Of a stretch of 64,000 nt of DNA, positions 58,860 to 64,000 are shown piece by piece. A program made the translations under genes and the position numbers. The first letter of the stretch is position 1. The number at the start of each line of letters is the position of its first letter. Origin of the DNA: an uncultured Dehalococcoidia bacterium (GTDB lineage: Bacteria; Chloroflexota; Dehalococcoidia; Lucifugimonadales; UBA3495); contig OX638345.1 of the NCBI GenBank assembly GCA_951813535.1, forward strand, positions 4,084,608 through 4,148,607, in the 5' to 3' direction. Below the pieces are notes generated by a model. The model saw only the letters and a list, made by a program, of their open reading frames with translations. It was not told where the DNA came from and searched no databases.

Positions 58860-60845
58860 ATGTGTAACGCTAACGAAAGCACGCCAGGCCGCGAACCGCT
58901 GACGCTGAAGTTCGTAGGGGCGTTGGTGGAACAGCTAGGGGCGCAAATGTACCCAAGCGCCACCGCGACAGTCGCGGAGCTGATTTCCAACGCATGGGAC
59001 GCGGATGCGCGGAACGTGTGGGTGTCCATCCCTCTAGGCACGTCATGGGAGCCTGATCATGAGATCCTGGTCCTAGACGATGGTCACGGCATGACCAGAA
59101 AGCAAGCTCAGAATCGCTACTTGGTGGTCGGGCGAAAAAGGCGATTGCAAGACAACGGCAAAACCGATGGTGGTCGCTTGGTGCATGGCCGTAAAGGCAT
59201 CGGCAAGCTGGCCGCGTTTGGCACTGCCAGAGTGCTCGATTGCTACTCCGTCCGGGACGGGGAAGTTACTTCGTTCCAACTCAATTACGACGAAATCCGA
59301 AAATCCCCTCCGGGGTCTGACTGTCTCTTAGACGAGAACATCGACTTGGAGCCTCTCCGCACGCCAAATGGGTCCAGCCTTGCCTCAGGTACCAGGATAC
59401 GACTATCTAACCTCCGTCTGAAGAGGGCAATCCCTGAAGACCAGTTCATGCGGTCAATGTCCCGTCGTTTCTCGATTGACCAAACGGAGATGCGAGTTTT
59501 CATCAACGGCGAGCAGCTGCAACGGTTCGATATACCGGTGGCATTTCGATTTCCAAACCGGGATCACACCCCCGGGGACGCAGTGGTCATTGGGGACGAC
59601 GGTTGGGGAACCGAAACTTTGCCGGATGGAAATGAAGTGCGTTGGTGGATAGGGTTTACCGAAAAACCTTTGGAAGCTGAGTACCTCCGGGGAATCTCGA
59701 TATTGGGACGTAAGAAAATGCTGCAAAGACCCTTTATGTTCCAGAGAGCTGGTGGAGCACAGGGGCAGCTTGGGCAAGAGTACATCGTGGGAGAAGTAGT
59801 TGCCGAATGGATTGACCAAGGGACTGATATTGAGGACGATTTAATTCAGACCAATCGTGATCAACTGCAACTCGAAGACGATAGGCTTGATGCACTGATG
59901 ACGTGGGGACAGCGCAGAATAAGATGGGCTTTGTCTCAGCGGCTTAGCGCACGAAATCGAAAAGCCACGGAATTGCTGAATATGCCGGACATCCAAGACC
60001 TGTTGAGCGACTTCACGCCTAGCGAGCAGCGGGTGTTAAAAGACATTGCGGAAAATGTCTTCGAAATCGGCGAGCTAGATGATGCACAGCTTCGGGAGTT
60101 TGTGCTGGAGCTTACCAACGGCTACAAGGACAAAGCGGTCCGGGCACTCATTGAACGGGTACAAGTTGAAGATGAGGATTTCCAAAGTAGTTTTTGGGGG
60201 CTCGTCAGGGAATTTTCCTTAATAGACGCTAGGAAAAACTTGAGCATCATTCAGGCCAGGCTCGAGACCATCGAACGCGTGGACGCAGCGGTCAAGGCGG
60301 GTGCTACAGAGGTGCCAGAGTTGCACAACGTCATTAAAGAATTCCCATGGTTGCTTGACCCTAGGTGGAGTTTGATGGGAGACGAAGTCGATATCGGTAC
60401 ACTAGGCGAGCCGTACGAACCGATGAGAGATGAAACGGGCAACCGTATCGACTTCTTGTTTGCACTACAACCTACAGCCCCGGCTAATCTCGACGAACTG
60501 CTCGTCGTTGAAATCAAAAGAGGCCGCAAAAGCGACGGTACAATACACCGAGCCTCAGAGAATGAGGTGAATAAATTTCACTCATACGTAGTAAATGTGC
60601 AGCGACACCTCACCGACACTCGGACAACCGTGCCAAGGGTAAGTGGACTAATGATAGCAGATCGCTACAGTCAGAGGGCAACCAACATTAAAAGTAGTTT
60701 TGAGGAGCTCCGAAGTGTTAAATTAGAATTCAAGACATGGGGCGACGTCATTGAGAACACACGGCGGCTGCATACTGGCTGGCTCAAGGTAACCCGGGGC
60801 ACTACCGACACGTATGCAAGTGAGGAGGAAACGCCTGGTCCGTGA
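58860..60845 (+). CDS. GHKL (Hsp90/MutL/MORC-like) ATPase with C-terminal PD-(D/E)XK-like domain
   Basis: 661 residues. ATPase motifs: E-L-I-S-N-A-W-D-A-D-A (40-50), D-D-G-H-G-M (73-78), G-R-K-G-I-G-K-L-A (110-118). A transducer-like middle region follows. The C-terminus, after I-K-E-F-P-W-L-L (about 491), has D-F-L-F-A-L (about 530) and L-L-V-V-E-I-K-R-G (about 548), the D...E-x-K pattern of PD-(D/E)XK nucleases and similar in style to the DUF4263 (Shedu) nuclease. It overlaps or abuts a Vsr endonuclease and precedes a cytosine methyltransferase; MORC-like ATPases in such operons are known from comparative genomics. Predicted to act in DNA defence. Confidence 0.85.
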   Translation: MCNANESTPGREPLTLKFVGALVEQLGAQMYPSATATVAELISNAWDADARNVWVSIPLGTSWEPDHEILVLDDGHGMTRKQAQNRYLVVGRKRRLQDNGKTDGGRLVHGRKGIGKLAAFGTARVLDCYSVRDGEVTSFQLNYDEIRKSPPGSDCLLDENIDLEPLRTPNGSSLASGTRIRLSNLRLKRAIPEDQFMRSMSRRFSIDQTEMRVFINGEQLQRFDIPVAFRFPNRDHTPGDAVVIGDDGWGTETLPDGNEVRWWIGFTEKPLEAEYLRGISILGRKKMLQRPFMFQRAGGAQGQLGQEYIVGEVVAEWIDQGTDIEDDLIQTNRDQLQLEDDRLDALMTWGQRRIRWALSQRLSARNRKATELLNMPDIQDLLSDFTPSEQRVLKDIAENVFEIGELDDAQLREFVLELTNGYKDKAVRALIERVQVEDEDFQSSFWGLVREFSLIDARKNLSIIQARLETIERVDAAVKAGATEVPELHNVIKEFPWLLDPRWSLMGDEVDIGTLGEPYEPMRDETGNRIDFLFALQPTAPANLDELLVVEIKRGRKSDGTIHRASENEVNKFHSYVVNVQRHLTDTRTTVPRVSGLMIADRYSQRATNIKSSFEELRSVKLEFKTWGDVIENTRRLHTGWLKVTRGTTDTYASEEETPGP

Positions 60846-60862
60846 TTGGGGGAGTAGCGACG

Positions 60863-61366
60863 GTGGATGCTTTGAATCCACAACAAAGATACAAAGCCAT
60901 GGCCCACAACCGTGGTCGCACGGGCCCCGAGCGCGCGTTGGCGTCCGGGCTGTGGCGTCGTGGCTTGCGCTATTTCACTCACGATGGATACCGAGCGGTC
61001 AGCGGGAAACGATTGATGGGCAAGCCCGATATGGTCTTTCCGCGAAAGCGTGTCGTTATCTTCGTTGACGGTTGCTTTTGGCACGGATGCGCTGACTGCA
61101 ACAAGGCCTCCAAATTAAGCGGCCAGTTCTGGACCGAAAAAATCGCCACCAACCAGGAAAGGGACCAGCGGGTAACGGTAATTCTGCAAGCCGAAGGCTG
61201 GACGGTGTTGAGAATTCCCGAGCATGACGTTCGCGCCAAGGCCGCGCTGGAGCAGACGATTGAACGTCTGATACCGCTATTGCTGCTGAACTCGCAGCGG
61301 GATGACCCATTGGCAACGCTTGCAACGTCTGTCGTAGAGACTGACCATGTCACTAACAGCGATTGA
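60863..61366 (+). CDS. vsr: Very short patch repair (Vsr) endonuclease
   Basis: 167 residues from the GTG at 60863 (M-D-A-L-N-P-Q-Q-R-Y); a GTG at 60842, overlapping the ATPase stop, is also possible. The Vsr signature is G-K-P-D-M-V-F (53-59), with the catalytic Asp56, then V-I-F-V-D-G-C-F-W-H-G-C (65-76). Vsr nicks DNA next to T:G mismatches that arise from deamination of 5-methylcytosine. It overlaps the following cytosine methyltransferase by 20 bases, as in Dcm-Vsr pairs. The GGGGGAG tract upstream supports this start. Confidence 0.9.
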   Translation: MDALNPQQRYKAMAHNRGRTGPERALASGLWRRGLRYFTHDGYRAVSGKRLMGKPDMVFPRKRVVIFVDGCFWHGCADCNKASKLSGQFWTEKIATNQERDQRVTVILQAEGWTVLRIPEHDVRAKAALEQTIERLIPLLLLNSQRDDPLATLATSVVETDHVTNSD

Positions 61367-62444
61367 CCTGTTCGCGGGCGGGGGTGGTCTAACCGTCGGA
61401 CTAAAGCGGGCTGGATTCCAAGTCAAAGCTGCGGTTGAGTTGGAAACGCACGCTTGTGCAACGTACCGAGCCAACCATCCGGAGGTACGTTTGCTGGAAC
61501 AGGACATCACCGGCGTATCCGGGGAAGAATTACTGGATATAGTCGGCCCCGGAGGGGTTGATTTGTTGGCCGGCTGCCCGCCCTGTCAGGGGTACACTAG
61601 CCTCAACAAATACGGCGATGGCGACCCGCGCAACAGGTTGGTGCTCCAGATCGCACGTTTAGCCCAAGAAATCAAGCCCAAGGCCATCATGATGGAAAAC
61701 GTGCCCGGTCTAACCACGAGGGGAAAAAGCCAGTACAAGGTGCTGAAGGCCGTCCTAAAGACCCTCGGCTACAAGCTGGACGACAGCGCGAGAGTCCTCC
61801 AGGTCGCTGACTACGGAGTACCTCAGGAGCGCCGCCGTCTGGTGATTTTAGCCGGGCGAGGTCTCGAAATTGAGCTGCCGAGCCCTACTCATTCCAAAGA
61901 TGGGCAGAATGGCTTGCCTCGTTGGAAGTCAGTGGCGGATGCTATCGGCGGCGAGAGATACATCGGCGATCCGGCCTCGTTGTCGCAAGCAAAGAAACGG
62001 GGAAACCTTCGGCTTTCGGACTGGCACGTGGTCAGAGACCTGTCTGAGCAAAATGAGCGGCGCATCACAGCGGCAGTGCCCGGAGAGAGTTGGGCTAGTA
62101 TTCCCGAGGACCTGCGCCCCGACTGCCATCAAGGGGCATATGTAGGATTTACCAACGTGTACGGACGCATGGAATGGCATCAACCATCGCCAACGATCAC
62201 TGCAGGCTGCACGACATTCAGTAAAGGCCGGTTTGGCCATCCGGTAATGAACCGTACGATTTCAGTTAGAGAGGCGGCATTGCTTCAAACGTTCCCTCGA
62301 ACGTATAAGTTCGATGTCCCTTACATGGAACACGTTTGCAACATGATTGGCAACGCCTTGCCGTGCGACTTCGCCGAAGCATTGGCCAAGCAATGTTATG
62401 ATACGATGTCACGCTTCATAGTTGATGAAAACGGCAGAGGCTGA
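61347..62444 (+). CDS. dcm: DNA (cytosine-5-)-methyltransferase (Dcm-type)
   Basis: 365 residues. Motif I D-L-F-A-G-G-G-G (7-14), motif IV G-C-P-P-C-Q-G with catalytic Cys80, motif VI E-N-V (117-119), motif VIII Q-E-R-R-R-L (near 158) and motif X G-N-A-L-P near the end. It would methylate C5 of cytosine in a specific sequence; the target-recognition region between VIII and IX does not reveal the site. The start ATG overlaps the vsr gene. An 11-base-pair terminator-like hairpin closes the cassette. Confidence 0.95.
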   Translation: MSLTAIDLFAGGGGLTVGLKRAGFQVKAAVELETHACATYRANHPEVRLLEQDITGVSGEELLDIVGPGGVDLLAGCPPCQGYTSLNKYGDGDPRNRLVLQIARLAQEIKPKAIMMENVPGLTTRGKSQYKVLKAVLKTLGYKLDDSARVLQVADYGVPQERRRLVILAGRGLEIELPSPTHSKDGQNGLPRWKSVADAIGGERYIGDPASLSQAKKRGNLRLSDWHVVRDLSEQNERRITAAVPGESWASIPEDLRPDCHQGAYVGFTNVYGRMEWHQPSPTITAGCTTFSKGRFGHPVMNRTISVREAALLQTFPRTYKFDVPYMEHVCNMIGNALPCDFAEALAKQCYDTMSRFIVDENGRG

Positions 62445-62460
62445 TCTCGCCTCTGCCGTT
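62430..62460. terminator. Hairpin terminator between dcm and thiolase genes
   Basis: AACGGCAGAGG (62430-62440) and CCTCTGCCGTT (62450-62460) form a perfect 11-base-pair stem with a 9-base loop that includes the dcm stop codon. It lies at the convergence of dcm (plus) and thiolase (minus) and could end both transcripts. Confidence 0.6.
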
Positions 62461-62480
62461 CGTCGCATCGTAGCTGCGTC

Positions 62481-63680
62481 CTACTTCCGCTCGAAAACCG
62501 CCGCCACACCCTGGCCGCCGCCCACGCACATGGTCTCGAGACCCCACTGGGCATCCTGACGCTGCATCTCGTGGAGCATGGTGGTGAGGATGCGGGCGCC
62601 GGTGGCGGCAATGGGATGGCCCAGGGAGATGCCGGAGCCGTTGACGTTCAGGTTGTCCTCGTGGGGCAACTGCCACTCGCGCAGCACCGCCAGAACCTGC
62701 GCCGCAAAGGCCTCGTTCAGCTCGATGATGTCCATGTCGCCCAGCGTCATGCCGATCTTGTCCATGACCTTGTTCACCGCCGGCACGGGCCCGATGCCCA
62801 TGGTGGCGGGATGGCAACCGGTGACGGCCCAGCCGCGCAGGAAGGCCATGGGCTCCAGACCCAACTCTTCCAGCTTGTCCTCGGCAACCACCAGGCAGAC
62901 GGAAGCCGCATCGTTCTGGCTGCTGGCGTTGCCCGCCGTGACCACGCCGTCGCGCATCACCGGGCGCAACCGGCCCAGCACTTCCATGGTGGTGTCGGCG
63001 CGAGGGCCCTCGTCGGCGTCGAAGATCTTGGGGTCGCCGCGACGCTGCGGAATGCTCACCGGCACGATCTCGTCGGCGAACTTGCCCGAGTCTCGGGCCG
63101 CCACGGCGCGCTGGTGGCTGCGCAGCGAGTACTCGTCCTGTTCCTCGCGAGGAATTTCGTACTCGCGGGCCAGGTTCTCCGCCGTCTCGACCATGCCGCC
63201 GGGGATGGGGCCGAACCGCTCGTCCGGCGCGATGGTGACGCGGGCGCGAGCCAGACGGTCGTGGAAGGTCACCGAGCCGAACCGCGCGCCCCAGCGGGAC
63301 TCGTTGCTGTAGAACTCCGCGCTGCTCATGCTCTCCGCGCCACCGGCGATGACCACGTCGGCGTTCTCCGTCTGGATCAGCATGGAGGCGTTGAGGATGG
63401 CCTGGAGACCCGAGGAACAGCGGCGGTCCAACTGGTAGCCGGGGACCTCGATGGGCAGGCCCGCCTTGAGGCTGGCGAGCCGTCCGATGGCGGGGTTTTC
63501 GCCGGACGGGTAGCCGTGACCCAGGATCACGTCATCGACCCTGGCCGGGTCCACGCCGCTGCGTTCCAGCGCGGCCTGGATCACCGTGGATGCCAGCTCG
63601 GCGGCGGGAATGTCGCGGAGCGCTCCGCCGAAATTGCCGACGGCGGTGCGGACCGGGGAAACGATGGCTACTCCTCTCAT
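62481..63680 (-). CDS. Thiolase (acetyl-CoA acetyltransferase family)
   Basis: 399 residues. The catalytic Cys88 lies in L-D-R-R-C-S-S-G-L-Q (84-93), the His in N-G-S-G-I-S-L-G-H-P-I-A-A-T-G near 345-359 and the second Cys in C-V-G-G-G-Q-G near 387. It makes or cleaves acetoacetyl-CoA or 3-ketoacyl-CoA. The D-R-R-C-S-S-G active site is common for degradative thiolases. It is a likely end of the pathways that degrade fatty or ring-derived acyl-CoA. It is the sole such enzyme in the window. Confidence 0.93.
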   Translation of the reverse strand: MRGVAIVSPVRTAVGNFGGALRDIPAAELASTVIQAALERSGVDPARVDDVILGHGYPSGENPAIGRLASLKAGLPIEVPGYQLDRRCSSGLQAILNASMLIQTENADVVIAGGAESMSSAEFYSNESRWGARFGSVTFHDRLARARVTIAPDERFGPIPGGMVETAENLAREYEIPREEQDEYSLRSHQRAVAARDSGKFADEIVPVSIPQRRGDPKIFDADEGPRADTTMEVLGRLRPVMRDGVVTAGNASSQNDAASVCLVVAEDKLEELGLEPMAFLRGWAVTGCHPATMGIGPVPAVNKVMDKIGMTLGDMDIIELNEAFAAQVLAVLREWQLPHEDNLNVNGSGISLGHPIAATGARILTTMLHEMQRQDAQWGLETMCVGGGQGVAAVFERK

Positions 63681-63837
63681 GACGGCCTCCTTGGGGCGCG
63701 GAAATTGCCGACATCAATGGGGCCGGCGTGAATGCTGGATGGTGCAGGCATGATACCCGCTGGGGGTCAGGGTGTAAAACCGGCGTGACCCACCAGAAGT
63801 CACGTTCCGAACACCGTCGAACGCTGGGGAATCGAAT

Positions 63838-64000
63838 TCAGAACCCGCAGGCATCCCATGCCCGGGCGAACACTGCGTCCAGCATCGGCTCGGTCAGTCG
63901 GCCCGTCTGGGTGTTCTGCTGGCTGGGGTGGTAGCAGGCGATCAGCAGGGGCCCGCCATCTGGTAATAGAGTCGCCACGTCGTGGCCGAAGGGCGGCTTG
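63838..64000 (-). CDS. Uracil-DNA glycosylase, family 5 (UDGb), C-terminal part
   Basis: Only the last 53 residues are in the window; the gene continues past its right edge. They contain [19 protein letters not shown] near the middle, the C-terminal catalytic motif of UDGb-type glycosylases (H-P-S and N-T-x-T-G-R-L), which remove uracil and similar damaged bases from DNA. It ends [10 protein letters not shown], stop at 63838-63840. The 157-base gap before it (63681-63837) shows nothing recognisable. Confidence 0.8.
   Translation of the reverse strand, partial: KPPFGHDVATLLPDGGPLLIACYHPSQQNTQTGRLTEPMLDAVFARAWDACGF

Noticed and set aside
1-64000. tRNA, rRNA or tmRNA genes
   Set aside because: No stretch with a recognisable T-arm/anticodon-arm pattern or rRNA sequence was found by eye; short tRNAs could still be missed without a covariance search.

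Overview
The window is about 64 kb of high-GC, gene-dense bacterial DNA with no rRNA or tRNA gene that I can see. The gene content (Rieske oxygenase, HpaB-type monooxygenase, many short-chain dehydrogenases, GMC oxidoreductases, a luciferase-like flavin oxidoreductase, amidohydrolases, MetE-like and NHL-propeller proteins, a UGSC selenoprotein) suggests a heterotroph that oxidises recalcitrant organic matter. It resembles SAR202/Dehalococcoidia-type Chloroflexota, but that placement is inference; no marker gene fixes it.

Layout. 0-6.6 kb: a forward catabolic cluster (SnoaL-like protein, HpaB-type hydroxylase, HEPN-like protein, SDR, Rieske alpha and beta subunits, SDR) punctuated by two families of palindromic intergenic repeats. 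6.7-19 kb: ABC-F ATPase, dodecin, MetE-like protein, amidohydrolase, molybdenum sulfite-oxidase-like enzyme, DinB-like protein, copper amine oxidase, NHL propeller plus LLM oxidoreductase, MFS transporter. 19.2-23 kb: a 1257-residue fusion of a permease with TolB-like, TIG, FG-GAP and ASPIC/UnbV domains. 23-27 kb: a peptide-type ABC importer operon (binding protein and two permeases, no ATPase) with a promoter, a long structured leader, an internal hairpin and a terminator. 27-31.5 kb: PQQ-like propeller, GMC oxidoreductase, amidohydrolase. 31.6-32.8 kb: an IS110-family element whose ends can be placed to the base because it split a copy of repeat family A; its 5' noncoding end folds into a bridge RNA with target-binding and donor-binding loops. 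33-37.6 kb: NaChBac-like channel, PyrE, and a sensor-regulator fusion whose histidine-kinase module has lost its catalytic residues. 37.7-50 kb: gamma-glutamyltransferase, membrane HTH protein, dihydroorotase-like hydrolase, IspH, Kv-like channel without GYG, SDRs, Uma2, MFS transporter, TlpA and CopD-like proteins. 50.2-56.9 kb: Trm112-like protein, a putative toxin-antitoxin pair (conserved protein plus PIN), a UGSC selenoprotein with in-frame UGA and its partner gene, NHL propeller, SDR, MntA/HepT, VOC protein, a frameshifted GNAT gene. 56.9-64 kb: GMC oxidoreductase, a defence-like cassette (GHKL ATPase with C-terminal nuclease-like domain, Vsr, Dcm), thiolase, and the 3' end of a family-5 uracil-DNA glycosylase.

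Taken together: the catabolic genes would oxidise aromatic, terpenoid or amine substrates, the SDR, GMC, LLM and thiolase enzymes would process the products, and the importers bring substrates in. The accessory elements (IS110 with bridge RNA, palindromic repeats, toxin-antitoxin modules, GHKL-Vsr-Dcm cassette) are scattered between these metabolic genes. The strongest unusual signals are the IS110 bridge RNA whose guides match the repeat it interrupted, the UGSC selenoprotein, the pseudokinase-response regulator, the GHKL-nuclease/Vsr/Dcm cassette and the two divergent ion channels.
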